DNA of 64,000 bases from Holophagaceae bacterium (GCA_016722505.1 JADKJH010000003.1:409206-473205), one strand, 5' to 3'; positions 17,983 through 27,081 are shown, counted from the first letter of the stretch. Made by a program: numbers and translations. The notes: generated by a model from the letters alone, not told the origin.

Positions 17983-18372
17983 ATGCGCCAGACACCCCAG
18001 CGAGAGGGCATTCTGCGTGTTTTAAACGCCTCTGACCGTCCTTTGACAGTGGAGGAAATATCGGCGCGCATGGGAGAGGACCGTTCAGGCCTACCGACCA
18101 TTTACCGGAACTTGGAGCGTTTCATCCTGGAAGGCTGGGCCGAGAATATTCTTGGCCAGGACCAGGTCATGCGCTTTGTGCGGTGCAACTCCAAACATCA
18201 CCACCATCATCTGCAATGCGAGCAGTGCGGACGGATGGTGGAGGTGGATATCTGTGGTGTGGAAGATAGTCTCAGGCAGTTGGAAGTCTCTTCGGGTTTC
18301 CAGATCACGAAGCACCAGCTTTCACTCTTCGGCCTCTGTTCTGATTGCCAGGCGGCAGAGAAAAGGCATTGA
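17983..18372 (+). CDS. Fur family transcriptional regulator
   Basis: 129 aa, normal for Fur/Zur/PerR. A winged helix (RQTPQREGILRVLNASDRPL, GLPTIYRNLERFILEGWAE) is followed by the metal-binding SKHHHHHLQCEQCGRMVEV and a second CxxC (LCSDCQ) that completes the structural zinc site. The ATG at 17983 has GGAGCTGGC upstream; the frame is open for 69 more codons, but these antisense the kinase start and do not resemble the family. It is divergent from the NtrB-like kinase. Which metal it senses cannot be told; the five-His run fits Zur or Fur. Confidence 0.88.
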   Translation: MRQTPQREGILRVLNASDRPLTVEEISARMGEDRSGLPTIYRNLERFILEGWAENILGQDQVMRFVRCNSKHHHHHLQCEQCGRMVEVDICGVEDSLRQLEVSSGFQITKHQLSLFGLCSDCQAAEKRH

Positions 18373-18407
18373 CGCTAGACCGTGGTTTGATAAGATCTAG
18401 GAACAAT

Positions 18408-18482
<75 letters not shown>

Positions 18483-18490
18483 CTTAACTT

Positions 18491-18508
18491 GGGCCGCACA
18501 AGCGGCCC
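18491..18508 (+). terminator. GC-rich hairpin between tRNA-Gly and tRNA-Cys
   Basis: GGGCCGC and GCGGCCC form a perfect 7-bp stem around an ACAA loop. Only a weak T tract follows, so it may be a processing or attenuation hairpin and not a strong terminator. Confidence 0.45.
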
Positions 18509-18538
18509 TAGTCGTTTAAGCTGTAAATCACACATCAA

Positions 18539-18613
18539 GGCGCCGTAGCCAAGTGGTAAGGCCGCGGACTGCAAATCCGCTATCCATCGGTTCGATTCCG
18601 ATCGGCGCCTCCA
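18539..18613 (+). tRNA. tRNA-Cys (GCA)
   Basis: Acceptor GGCGCCG/CGGCGCC, anticodon GCA in GACTGCAAATC, T-arm ATCGGTTCGATTCCGAT, U73 as usual for Cys, and an encoded CCA. Its 3' part is duplicated about 218 bases downstream. Confidence 0.97.
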
Positions 18614-18881
18614 GAAAACCGGCCCCGCAAGGGGCCTTCTAATTTGCGCAGATCGGAGTCGAATCAGGATGGCGCTCCCGTCTGACGCGCGCATGCGCGC
18701 TCCCACTCGGCCTTAGGCCTCGCGGAGACGGGAACCCTAGTAGCGGCCCCGGAGAGCGCAAAGCGATCGGAGGGATAAGCCGCGGGCGCAGCCAGCCTGC
18801 GGCGGGCACCGGATTCCGATCGGCGCCTCCAGAAAACCGGCCCCGCAAGGGGCCTTCCATTTTGCGCAGATCGGAATCGAA
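18594..18881. repeat. 70-bp direct repeat of the tRNA-Cys 3' end (18594-18663 and 18812-18881) flanking a short insert
   Basis: The two copies share the tRNA-Cys T-arm/acceptor 3' end, the CCA, the hairpin and the following bases, with only about three or four differences. They are 218 bases apart. The 148-bp insert is GC-rich, has no gene and contains a perfect 14-bp palindrome at 18687-18700. A duplicated tRNA 3' end is what tRNA-targeting integrases leave behind, but no integrase is nearby. A simple tandem duplication is the alternative. Confidence 0.7.
18621..18640 (+). terminator. Hairpin terminator after tRNA-Cys
   Basis: GGCCCC-GCAA-GGGGCC with a GNRA-type loop followed by TTCT. The same hairpin is repeated at 18839-18854 inside the duplicated segment. 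Confidence 0.6.
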
Positions 18882-18887
18882 CGCGTT

Positions 18888-20039
18888 TCAGGATGCGGTG
18901 ATCCAACCGCCGCCCAGGACCTCATCATCGCGATAGAACACCACCGCTTGCCCTGGCGCGATGGCCCGCTGGGGTTCCGCAAAGGCTACCTTGGCCCGAT
19001 TCCCTGGCAACGGTATGGCGATGGCATCTACTTCCAGGCCGCGGCTGCGGATTTTTGCCGTACAGGGCAGGGGGCCGCGTGGTTCGCTGCCGCACCAAGT
19101 CAACTCCCGGACCAGCATTTCGCTCCCAAACAGATCGGCATCGTCCCCTACCCAGACCGTGTTGGTTTCGCGCTCGACTTTCAGCACGTAAAGCGGAGTT
19201 GGATATGCGACACCTAGCCCTTTTCGTTGACCTACCGTGTAGCGCCAATAACCTTGATGGGACCCAAGGATGCGCCCATCAATGTGGCGGGTGGGTCCCT
19301 CTCCGATCTCGGGAGCGCGGCCAGCCTCCTCAATGTAGGAGTCATATCGCTTTTGCGTAACGAAGCAGATCTCCTGGCTTTCTGCTTTTTCCGCCAAGTG
19401 CAGACCAAGGTCGCGGCCCAGCTGACGGACCTGCGGCTTCGTCAGGCCCGCCAACGGAAAGAGCGTGCAGGCAAGGGTTTCCTGGGTGTGGCTGAACAGG
19501 AAGTAGCTCTGATCTTTGGCGGGATCAGTGGCCCTTAGAAGGTGGAATCCGGCCTCGTCATGTGTGATCCGGGCATAGTGGCCCGTGGCCACAAAGGCTG
19601 CGCCAAGAGCTTCGGCACGCTCCATAAGCGTCTTGAATTTCACGTGCTGATTGCATCGGATGCAGGGGCTTGGGGTTTCCCCTTGAAGGTAACCCTCGAC
19701 AAATTCGTCAATGACGGTGTTCCTGAACCGCTCTTCGAAATCCACGACATAGTGCGAGAAGCCCATCTCGTAGGCAACCCGGCGGGCGTCCTGGAAATCA
19801 TCCAGGGTGCAGCATTTCCCCTCGGTCTCAGGTGTGGTTCCACCCTTGCTCTTGTCAAAGAGCTGCATGGATACGCCGATCACTTCATATCCCGCGCGGC
19901 AAAGCAAGGCCGCCATGACCGAGCTGTCAACTCCTCCTGACATGGCCGCCACCACGCGGTCCCCCGGCTTCAATGTCGGATGGCCTTTAATGGACGACAG
20001 CGCCAATTCAACCAGAGCAGAAGGCTTCATCCCGCTCAT
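18888..20039 (-). CDS. mnmA: tRNA-specific 2-thiouridylase MnmA
   Basis: 383 aa, normal length. The PP-loop AAMSGGVDSSVMAALL binds ATP. Catalytic cysteines lie in PSPCIRCNQHVKF and in SQEICFVTQKRYDSYI. Further family blocks are FVATGHYARI and GQRKGLGVAYPTPLYVLKVE. MnmA thiolates U34 of Lys, Glu and Gln tRNAs. The stop lies just beside the tRNA-Cys duplication. It overlaps the upstream iron-sulfur membrane protein by ATGA, so the two are co-expressed. Confidence 0.95.
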   Translation of the reverse strand: MSGMKPSALVELALSSIKGHPTLKPGDRVVAAMSGGVDSSVMAALLCRAGYEVIGVSMQLFDKSKGGTTPETEGKCCTLDDFQDARRVAYEMGFSHYVVDFEERFRNTVIDEFVEGYLQGETPSPCIRCNQHVKFKTLMERAEALGAAFVATGHYARITHDEAGFHLLRATDPAKDQSYFLFSHTQETLACTLFPLAGLTKPQVRQLGRDLGLHLAEKAESQEICFVTQKRYDSYIEEAGRAPEIGEGPTRHIDGRILGSHQGYWRYTVGQRKGLGVAYPTPLYVLKVERETNTVWVGDDADLFGSEMLVRELTWCGSEPRGPLPCTAKIRSRGLEVDAIAIPLPGNRAKVAFAEPQRAIAPGQAVVFYRDDEVLGGGWITAS

Positions 20040-20932
20040 CGTGATCCCCTCGGAGATGACCTGAATGAAAGAAGCGATGTCTCGTTTTTATGCCCTTGCA
20101 CCGTCCTGCAAGCATCCACGCAATCTCCGCAATTGAAACAGCCCGCGCTGAATCCCAGCACCAGATGCTTGGCTCGGGGATCCAGGTCCACAAAACAAGC
20201 CCTCAGGCAAGCTTGGCAGCCACCGCAGGAATCCGTCGCATCAGGGAGAAATCTTGGCCGCAGAATCTGATTGCCAGGCGCAGCGGAAACAACCATGGCT
20301 TGCCCCATTCCATAGATGCAGACCATCCGGCAAAAATGGAATCTCACAGCGAATCCAGCCAGCCACGAAATCAGGATTGTGAGTGCCACCCAAGTCAGCA
20401 GGGTGGTCTGAATCATTCCTCCCCGCCCCCATGGGGTGGCGAACACTTCCTGAAGGATTTGCCGCGGGGCCACGAGGTAGGCAGCGAGGCTCAGGGCTAG
20501 GACGACCGGGGCCAGAGCCAAAGTGAGGCCAGCGAGCAAGCGGAGAAGCCATTTATGAAGGGAGGATCGTCTCATCCAGGCGGCCACCTTGCGATTCGAA
20601 CCTCTCCACACCGCGGTCCTCAGGCCGTCAAATAATTCAACACAACTCCCGTACGGGCAGGCCCAGCCACAGAAAACCCGGCCTTTGAAATAGGTCAGGA
20701 GTGCGATGCCCCAGATCAGGACCACGAAGGGGATGATGAGGCCCAGCACGTAGGGAAAGTCCATGGGGTAGCTATGGCCGAAATAGATGATTCCTGGCCC
20801 ATGGGTTCCCTGAATCTCGATTCGAACGATATCCAGCCAGGGCAGCAGCACCCAAAGCAAAAGCAGGACCACCTGGGTGATCCTTCTCAGCACATGAAAC
20901 TGCCTGGAGACGCCGAAGGCTCGTTTAGCCAT
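20036..20932 (-). CDS. Polyferredoxin-like 4Fe-4S membrane protein (NapH/CcoG-like)
   Basis: Five membrane segments and several cysteine clusters: FCGWACPYGSCVELF after the second segment, FHFCRMVCIYGMGQ later, then two 4Fe-4S motifs, SCGGCQACLRACFVD and CFNCGDCVDACRTVQ. This layout resembles the electron-transfer membrane proteins NapH, RdxA/CcoG and NosR C-terminus. It probably moves electrons across or along the inner membrane; the partner is unknown. At 298 aa it lacks the C-terminal Ig-like domain of CcoG. It overlaps mnmA by 4 bases. Confidence 0.78.
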   Translation of the reverse strand: MAKRAFGVSRQFHVLRRITQVVLLLLWVLLPWLDIVRIEIQGTHGPGIIYFGHSYPMDFPYVLGLIIPFVVLIWGIALLTYFKGRVFCGWACPYGSCVELFDGLRTAVWRGSNRKVAAWMRRSSLHKWLLRLLAGLTLALAPVVLALSLAAYLVAPRQILQEVFATPWGRGGMIQTTLLTWVALTILISWLAGFAVRFHFCRMVCIYGMGQAMVVSAAPGNQILRPRFLPDATDSCGGCQACLRACFVDLDPRAKHLVLGFSAGCFNCGDCVDACRTVQGHKNETSLLSFRSSPRGSR

Positions 20933-21052
20933 AGCCCTTTAGAATACGGTGAGGTGATCTAAGTCGTTGCCCCAAAATAACCTGAACCGCACAGCCTAGT
21001 TGCGATGGTCGCTATAAACCCATGCATTCCACACAAGAACGGTGATGGAAAT

Positions 21053-23248
21053 TCAGGTCTTGAGGCGCTTTAGCCGCATGAACCCGAATCCGGCGAAGAA
21101 CAACATGGGTGCCAAGGCCCCGAGAGGTGCCGGGATCTCCCCAGATTTCGATGCACCAGTAAAGATCCCTTGAAGACCAAGAAAGAGCAGGCCGATGACG
21201 AGTCCAATTCCGATGGATTGCCCCCGGCCACTACGTGCTTCGGGGAAGGCCCATGAAAGGGATGCAAGGACCAGGCAGGGACCCGCAAGCCAGGAGAAGA
21301 TCCGGATCCAAAGCAGGGTGGCTCTGTTCGGATCGGGGGCCCAGCGTTGCCATTTAAACAAATCGCCTGTGCTGGTCATGTCAGCGTGGGTGGGCTCCCG
21401 TAAGGACGTCTCCGGGAAAAGTCTTTCCACACCTGGCCCTTGGACCAGCTTGGTCCCCCCCCAGGAAAGTCCCTGGGCAAAAGCATCTCCCGTTTTCCAG
21501 CAAAGCAGTATCGGCGCCTCTAGTGCAGGTTTGAGAGGGAATCCCCAACGAGTTTGCCCTTGTTGGTTCCAAAGCACACCTGTCGAGCCCAAATATAGCC
21601 AGGCATTACGAGAGGAGGGATTTGCAGGCCGATCGATGATTTGTCTATAAACAGTGTCAGCTTTGTAATATGCGTAAGGAGCAACCCACAATTGAAGGAC
21701 CGCTGTAGAAGCAAGTACAGTCAACCAAGCCCTTCGTGCGTGCCAAACCCATTGAACAAGGCTGACTCCGCCCGCCCGTAGGGCCACCCATTCTGCGGTC
21801 TGTGTGGCCTGCCCAAACGCAAACATGGTTCCAAGTAGGAAGGTGATAGGCAAAGCCGTGTTCATAAAGGTGGGTAGATTCAATATCCAATAGTATAAAA
21901 AGTCTATTATGGTCTTGTGATTACGAGAAACGTCCCCAGCGAGGGTCGCATACTCGATAAGTAAATCAAGGGCGAGTAAGGTACCCAATGTGGCACCCCA
22001 ACTCTTGGCCCAAAGTGAACATGCCCAACGATTAATGATGTGATTTGAACACGGCTCATTGGATGCCTCGGCATTTGATCTTATCGGTTTCAGAGATTTC
22101 AAGAGCCCACGAGCCTTGATGGCCAAAGAAACCAACATCTTGTTCATTTTCAATTTGAAGTGACTCATAGTTGTATTGGACATATGGGGTTTTAACTTTT
22201 TATTAAGCAATAAAAAACCAGCTGCCAGGAAGAGCCATGGCAGCAATAACTGATAATAAAAAGCTTGATGATTTGATTGCATGATCATGTTTTCAAACAA
22301 CATATTGAAAAAATAATAAACCAGGATGAGTCCGAGGCTGTTCAAAATCGAACCACCAGCTTGAAACCGTGGGTGCCCCAAGCCCATTGCAATGCCAAAC
22401 AACAAGAAGGCGACTGAAGCAAAGGGAAGGGAAAAGCGACGGCTCAATTCCATCACAGATGCCGGAGATTTTAATCGCATGATCTCTGATGTTTTAAGAT
22501 ACCTGAGAGGAGTCGGAGTCAGAATCTTCGCGATTCCTGGTAATCGGAACCGAAGATCTTGGCTCTCCTGGTGAAGGTTCACGACGCTTCCCGTTTGAAC
22601 CTGGAAAACGCTTCCATTGAGGTCGACCAGCCGCATATCAAGAATGTGTCCGCCGTCCGATTGAGGGTGGATCGAGTAGGAAATGCCTTTGGCCACCATA
22701 TGCTGGACGCCCGTTGGGCTGACCTCCATCACATGAACTTCACCATCTGGAGCCATCCAGACTGATTGCCCAGGAGAGCCGGGGGGAATACGCGGGGGTT
22801 GACCCGTTCTAAGGAAACGAGTTCGGGCTTCTTCGAGCATTTTAAGTCGGACTGTGGCCTGAAGGTGATTCACCGATGGAACTAGAAGGTGACTATTGGC
22901 TACAGATAGCGACAGGACAAACAAAGAGAGCACCAGATAGGGCTTGAGCAGCATCCGGCTCCCCATGCCTAATCCTTGGGACGCCACCAACTCCGAGCTT
23001 TGGACCATCTGTTGGGTCCCCAGCAAGCCTCCAAGAACGGCGGCCATGGGGAATACCAACATAAAGGTTTCAGGGACCGCCAGAAGGAGCAAAGGCAAGA
23101 GCCATTTGAAGGAAGCTCCAAGATTGAAAACCTCTTTGGAGATATCCACCAATTCTTTGGCTAGCAGCAGTCCCCCAAAGAAAAGCACGGCTCCTCCGAT
23201 AGGGAAGAGCCATCTGCGGAGGGTGTAGCGGAAGAGAATTTGGTTCAT
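21053..23248 (-). CDS. Fused LptF-LptG lipopolysaccharide export permease
   Basis: 731 aa, twice the usual length. Residues 1-355 make one complete YjgP/YjgQ (LptF-type) unit: LFRYTLRRWLFPIGGAVLFF, PETFMLVFPMAAVLGGLLGT, a periplasmic jellyroll, and three terminal segments (LPFASVAFLLFGIAMGLG). After a ~45-residue Lys/Ser linker, a second unit begins near residue 400: LLALDLLIEYATLAGD, NLPTFMNTALPITFLLGTMF, and a final four-segment end. In LPS export LptF and LptG are separate and pair with LptB2 and LptC. Here both appear as one chain. The linker region is noticeably AT-rich. It follows kdsD by 47 bases. Confidence 0.85.
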   Translation of the reverse strand: MNQILFRYTLRRWLFPIGGAVLFFGGLLLAKELVDISKEVFNLGASFKWLLPLLLLAVPETFMLVFPMAAVLGGLLGTQQMVQSSELVASQGLGMGSRMLLKPYLVLSLFVLSLSVANSHLLVPSVNHLQATVRLKMLEEARTRFLRTGQPPRIPPGSPGQSVWMAPDGEVHVMEVSPTGVQHMVAKGISYSIHPQSDGGHILDMRLVDLNGSVFQVQTGSVVNLHQESQDLRFRLPGIAKILTPTPLRYLKTSEIMRLKSPASVMELSRRFSLPFASVAFLLFGIAMGLGHPRFQAGGSILNSLGLILVYYFFNMLFENMIMQSNHQAFYYQLLLPWLFLAAGFLLLNKKLKPHMSNTTMSHFKLKMNKMLVSLAIKARGLLKSLKPIRSNAEASNEPCSNHIINRWACSLWAKSWGATLGTLLALDLLIEYATLAGDVSRNHKTIIDFLYYWILNLPTFMNTALPITFLLGTMFAFGQATQTAEWVALRAGGVSLVQWVWHARRAWLTVLASTAVLQLWVAPYAYYKADTVYRQIIDRPANPSSRNAWLYLGSTGVLWNQQGQTRWGFPLKPALEAPILLCWKTGDAFAQGLSWGGTKLVQGPGVERLFPETSLREPTHADMTSTGDLFKWQRWAPDPNRATLLWIRIFSWLAGPCLVLASLSWAFPEARSGRGQSIGIGLVIGLLFLGLQGIFTGASKSGEIPAPLGALAPMLFFAGFGFMRLKRLKT

Positions 23249-23295
23249 TTTAACTTTCGATAATGTATATTATGTAAACTTGAATATTGAAAAGC

Positions 23296-24297
23296 TCAAA
23301 TCACCTTGGCATTAAGAAGATCATGAATATGTATGACACCACAGGGTTTAGTGTTTTCGACAACGACTAGAAAGGTGATTTTATGGTTCTCCATCATCCC
23401 TGCCGCTTCGGCGGCCAGTCGATCCGATCCGATGGTGTAAGGCGGATGGCCACTCAAGATATCAGAGGCCTTTAGCTGAAGCGGATTGTCCCCATGGTTC
23501 TGGGAATGTTCCAGCGCCCGTCGAATATCCCCATCGCTGATCACGCCCTTGAAGATGCCCCCATCCATTACTACCGCCATACCCAATTTACCGTCAGAGA
23601 TGGACTTGAGCGTTTCGATCAGACCAGCGGTTATTTCAATACTCGGATACAGTAAATGCATCAAATCTTTAATTTTTAGTAATTTAGCACCAAGACTTCC
23701 ACCTGGATGAAGTTCGGCAAATCGTTCCGCTGTAAACCCTTTTCGACTCATCAAACAGGCAGCGAGCATGTCTCCCCAAATGAGCTGCATGGTGGTGCTG
23801 GCCATAGGAGCTAAATCAATCGGACATCCTTCACCATCAGGTAGTTGATAAGAAAAGCACCATCGGGCTGCTTGGCCTAAAGAGCTATTGGTGTTGGATG
23901 TAATAGCTGCAATGGGGATCCCTAAGCGAGATAGCCGAGGCAAAATCCTAAGGATTTCCTCGCTTTCCCCGCTATTGGAAAGCAGGAGCACCGAATCACC
24001 TGGAATCACCATGCCTAGATCCCCGTGGAGCGCTTCAGCTGGATGCATGAACAGGCTAGGGGAACCGGTCGAAACAAAAGTCGAGGAGATTTTTTGGGCT
24101 ATCAACCCCGACTTGCCCATGCCCGAAAGGACAATACGCCCCTGTTGGCCCGAAACCGAGCCCACCCAACTTGATACGGATTCCGCCTGCCAATGCTCAC
24201 TCAACCAATGCAATGCTCCCAATGTGGAGCGAAGAACGCCCTTGCCCTGCTCAATGTCTGAGGTGGACCCGACAAAAGATTTGGTCTCATGTTCCAA
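23296..24297 (-). CDS. kdsD: D-arabinose 5-phosphate isomerase (KdsD/KpsF family)
   Basis: 333 aa. The SIS domain is seen in RIVLSGMGKSGLIAQKISST, FMHPAEALHGDLGMV, LLLSNSGESEEIL, and MASTTMQLIWGDMLA...RKGFTAERFAELHPGGSLG. Two CBS domains follow (DLMHLLYPSIEITAG... and ILSGHPPYTIGSDRLAAEAA). The enzyme makes arabinose 5-phosphate for Kdo, the LPS inner-core sugar. Placement immediately before the LptFG gene supports an LPS role. Base composition is lower in GC than the surrounding genes, as in lptFG. Confidence 0.92.
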   Translation of the reverse strand: MEHETKSFVGSTSDIEQGKGVLRSTLGALHWLSEHWQAESVSSWVGSVSGQQGRIVLSGMGKSGLIAQKISSTFVSTGSPSLFMHPAEALHGDLGMVIPGDSVLLLSNSGESEEILRILPRLSRLGIPIAAITSNTNSSLGQAARWCFSYQLPDGEGCPIDLAPMASTTMQLIWGDMLAACLMSRKGFTAERFAELHPGGSLGAKLLKIKDLMHLLYPSIEITAGLIETLKSISDGKLGMAVVMDGGIFKGVISDGDIRRALEHSQNHGDNPLQLKASDILSGHPPYTIGSDRLAAEAAGMMENHKITFLVVVENTKPCGVIHIHDLLNAKVI

Positions 24298-24404
24298 GAG
24301 AGTGGCTCCGAAATTGGTTCCAAAGGGAATCGAGCCATGTTAGCAGCCATTCCAAAAGCCTTTCAGCAGTGCGAAACGAAACCAACCCGTGCTTGAATGG
24401 AAGT

Positions 24405-24477
24405 GGCCCTTTAGCTCAGCGGTCAGAGCGGGCGCCTCATAAGCGCTAAGGCGTGGGTTCGAATCCCACAGGGGCCA
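24405..24477 (+). tRNA. tRNA with CAU anticodon, probably tRNA-Ile2 (lysidine type)
   Basis: Acceptor GGCCCTT/AGGGGCC, D-arm AGCTCAGCGGTCAGAGC, anticodon stem GGCGC/GCGCT with loop CTCATAA, T-arm GTGGGTTCGAATCCCAC. The overall pattern is very close to enterobacterial ileX, so an AUA-reading tRNA-Ile whose C34 is changed to lysidine is more likely than elongator tRNA-Met. The CCA is not encoded, unlike the Gly and Cys tRNAs here. Confidence 0.88.
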
Positions 24478-24517
24478 CGCTTCTGTGATCAATCATCTTT
24501 TTCGGAAAGGAAAATCC

Positions 24518-25150
24518 ATGCGAACTGCTGTGTTCTCCGCCCTTCTCGCCCTGCCCCTTCTTGCTGCTGGGCCGTCAGAAAAGCCTCAAGTCAAGTTCAC
24601 GACCAGCCTGGGCTCTTTCACGCTTCAACTGGAGCCAAAGGCCGCCCCCAAGACTGTTGCCAACTTTATGAAATACGTCCATAAGGGCTTCTACAAAGGC
24701 ACTACATTTCATAGGGTCATTCCCACTTTCATGATCCAAGGCGGAGGTTTCACCGCTGATATGAAAAAGAAAGCAGGGGATCCTCCGATAGCGAATGAGG
24801 GCAAGGAGGCCATGGCAGCGGGTCTCCACAACACTCGCGGAACCATCGCCATGGCACGCACCAATGATCCCCACAGCGCCAGCAGCCAGTTCTTCATCAA
24901 CGTGAAAGACAATTCCATGAGCCTTGATCCAAAACCTGATGGATGGGGCTACTGCGTCTTCGGCAGCGTCATTGAAGGCATGGATACTGTCGACAAGATC
25001 AAAGCTGTGCCCACCCATAACGTTCAGATGAACGGCGATGTTCCAGTCACCGCTGTGCTCATCACCGATGCCCAGGAAGTAAATGGGGTTCCGGTGAAAA
25101 AGCCGTCAGCCAAAAAAGCGTCCCCCAAGGCCACCAAGAAAAAGAGATAG
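24518..25150 (+). CDS. Exported cyclophilin-type peptidyl-prolyl isomerase
   Basis: Residues 1-20 are a Sec signal peptide (TAVFSALLALPLLAAGPS), placing it in the periplasm. The cyclophilin core is complete: FHRVIPTFMIQGGGF (catalytic Arg/Phe), GTIAMARTNDPHSASSQFFI and WGYCVFGSVIEGMD. A basic Lys/Ala tail (KKPSAKKASPKATKKKR) ends the 210-aa protein. The ATG at 24518 has GGAAAGGA upstream. It likely helps fold outer-membrane or secreted proteins. It starts 40 bases after the tRNA and could be read through from it. Confidence 0.92.
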   Translation: MRTAVFSALLALPLLAAGPSEKPQVKFTTSLGSFTLQLEPKAAPKTVANFMKYVHKGFYKGTTFHRVIPTFMIQGGGFTADMKKKAGDPPIANEGKEAMAAGLHNTRGTIAMARTNDPHSASSQFFINVKDNSMSLDPKPDGWGYCVFGSVIEGMDTVDKIKAVPTHNVQMNGDVPVTAVLITDAQEVNGVPVKKPSAKKASPKATKKKR

Positions 25151-25248
25151 CTCGAGGTCATCGGGACGAGGTGAGGCCATAATGCGCGTTGGTGCTTTTT
25201 CTTCGGTGGTCCCTGAAAGCTGGAGCGCGCGTTGTTCCTGATGCTTGG

Positions 25249-25545
25249 AGGCGCCGTAACGCCCTGGCCAGAAGAGCGCTGGCCTCTGCGGCCGTAGGGG
25301 TTACTGGGGTTACTACCTTCGACTTTAGGCGGAGCACCACCCATCGCGTCGGCCTGTGGCCGACATAGAGGCTCCGGCTCTGCAAGCGTAGCGAGCAGGA
25401 GCGCGCACAGCTTGCGATAGCTGGAGGCACCGTAACGCCTTGGCCAGAAGAGCGCTGGCCTCTGCGGCCGTAGGGGTTACTACCTTCGACTCCCGGCGGA
25501 GCACCTCCCATCGCGTCGGCCTGTGGCCGACATAAGACTCGTTGC
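25249..25545. repeat. Palindromic intergenic repeat, two long copies left of the IS
   Basis: Two copies, about 25249-25370 and 25422-25545, share a mosaic: a CCGTAACGCC..TGGCCAGAAGAGCGC block, a CTCTGCGGCCGTAGGGGTTAC block, and a hairpin CGGCCTGTGGCCG. Copy one carries an extra duplicated GGGGTTACT. No gene is present from 25151 to 25825 apart from these repeats and the left end of the IS. Confidence 0.75.
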
Positions 25546-25615
25546 CCCTGCGGGGCATCACGTGGGCTGAAAGCCCAGAGTGGGCGTTAATAGTTTGAGG
25601 GTATGGGTTTGATAG

Positions 25616-25792
25616 GTGCGGGCCAAGCGGCGCAGGCTCATCTTGAGGGATGTCCTAAATGGTGGCCGCGGCTCCTATGGCAGTGGAAACTCCGCACATA
25701 AGACTGGCCCGCACGGGTAGTGGTATCACATTGTGTTGCGACTTGGAAGAGTCTGCACGGATGACAGTGTCGCTGTTCATTCGCCCCGTGCA
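25616..25792 (+). ncRNA. Candidate IS110 bridge-RNA region
   Basis: IS110-group elements carry, upstream of the transposase, a structured bridge RNA that pairs with donor and target DNA. The leader here shows long-range pairing: GTGCGGGCC (25616-25624) with GGCCCGCAC (25706-25714), enclosing about 80 bases that could be a guide loop. A second stem pairs TGCACGG (25754-25760) with CCGTGCA (25786-25792). Location and pairing are seen directly; the RNA itself is inferred. Confidence 0.4.
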
Positions 25793-25825
25793 TCGGACAT
25801 CCCTCCCTTTTCGAGAGGAGGTCCC

Positions 25826-27081
25826 ATGGACCGGGAAGTCGCTGAAGTCATCCATCCCGTGGCTTGCGGGCTGGATGTCCACTCGGCCATCCTCGTGGCC
25901 TGCCTGGTGCGCTCTGGCCCCAGTGGCGGGCCTCGCTACGAAGAGCGGAGTTTCCCCACGGCTCTACAGGGCCTGAGAGAGCTTCGGGATTGGCTCTTCG
26001 CCAGTGGCTGCCAGGCGGTGGGGATGGAGGCCACGGGCGTGTATTGGATGCCCGTTTTCGCGGCACTGGAAGGCCACGTCCAGATGACCGTGGGGAATCC
26101 GAACCACATGCAAAACCTGCGCGGCCATAAGACCGACCGCAAGGATGCGAGGTGGATCGCGGGCCTGGTGCGGCACGACCTCATTCGCCCAAGCTTCGTG
26201 CCCAAGCAGGAATTCCGCGATGCCCGGGAACTGACGCGGTTTCGTCGTCAGCTCATCCAAGCGCGGACCAGCATGCGCAATGAAGTCCAGCGGCTTCTCG
26301 CACGTCAGGGGTCACCTTGGGAACCGTGCTGAGCAATGTGTTCGGCACATCCGGCATGGCGATTCTGGAATCCCTGGCGGAAGGACGGAGCGTCGTGGAC
26401 GAACTCCCCAAGCTCATCCACCACTCTGTGAAGAAGAAACTGGGGATGCTGACGGCGGCCCTGGAAGCGCCCCTGTTCCCGGTTCCCAGGAAGCTGCTGG
26501 CGCTGCAACTCAAGCGGCTGGAAGTCGTGGAGGAAAACATCCAGGATGTGGAGGGGCTCATCGCAGCGCAGATGGCCCCTCACAAGCAGCAGCTGGAGTT
26601 GCTGATGAGTATTCCCGGCATCAGCCTCACATCCGCGTGTGTGATCCTTGCCGAGATCGGTGTGGACATGAGCGTGTGGCCCACCGAGAAACACCTATCC
26701 GCCTGGGCGGGCGTAGCACCTGGGTGCCGAGAGAGTGGAGGCAAAAATATGCGCGCCGCCGCCCGAAAGGGGAACCCGTACCTTTGCAGCGCCTTGATGG
26801 AATGCGCCATCGCCGCCGTGAAGGCGAAAGACTGCCACCTCGGGGGCAAATACCGCCACCTCTGCGCCCAGATTGGAAGCAAGAAGAAGGCACTGATGGC
26901 GATCGCTAGAAAACTCGCGGTGATCATCTACCGCCTGATGAGCAAAGGCGCCACCTACCAGGAACCCATCTCCCAACCTCCCTCCTCTAAGTCCCGCCAC
27001 CGTAGCATCCAGAGGCACATTCGCGACCTCGAAAAACTCGGTCTGATGGTCCAGCTCACACCCATTCCGGCGTTTTCCTAA
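25826..27081 (+). pseudogene. IS110 family transposase (DEDD type), split by a frameshift
   Basis: The ATG at 25826 follows a strong AGAGGAGG. The N-terminal RuvC-like DEDD domain shows CGLDVHSAI, GMEATGVYWMPV and HKTDRKDARWIAGL. The C-terminal Tnp domain shows LLMSIPGISLTSACVILAEI and the catalytic-Ser region SGGKNMRAAARKGNPYLC. Reading breaks at 26308-26311, where one G is missing from a run; with it restored QG-VTLGTVLSNVFG reads through, giving a ~418-aa protein. The break makes the copy look dead, but it matches a window-wide pattern of homopolymer indels. Confidence 0.85.

Noticed and set aside
25249..25545. CRISPR-like array
   Set aside because: Only two long unequal copies with internal palindromes, no regular spacers and no cas genes in the window.
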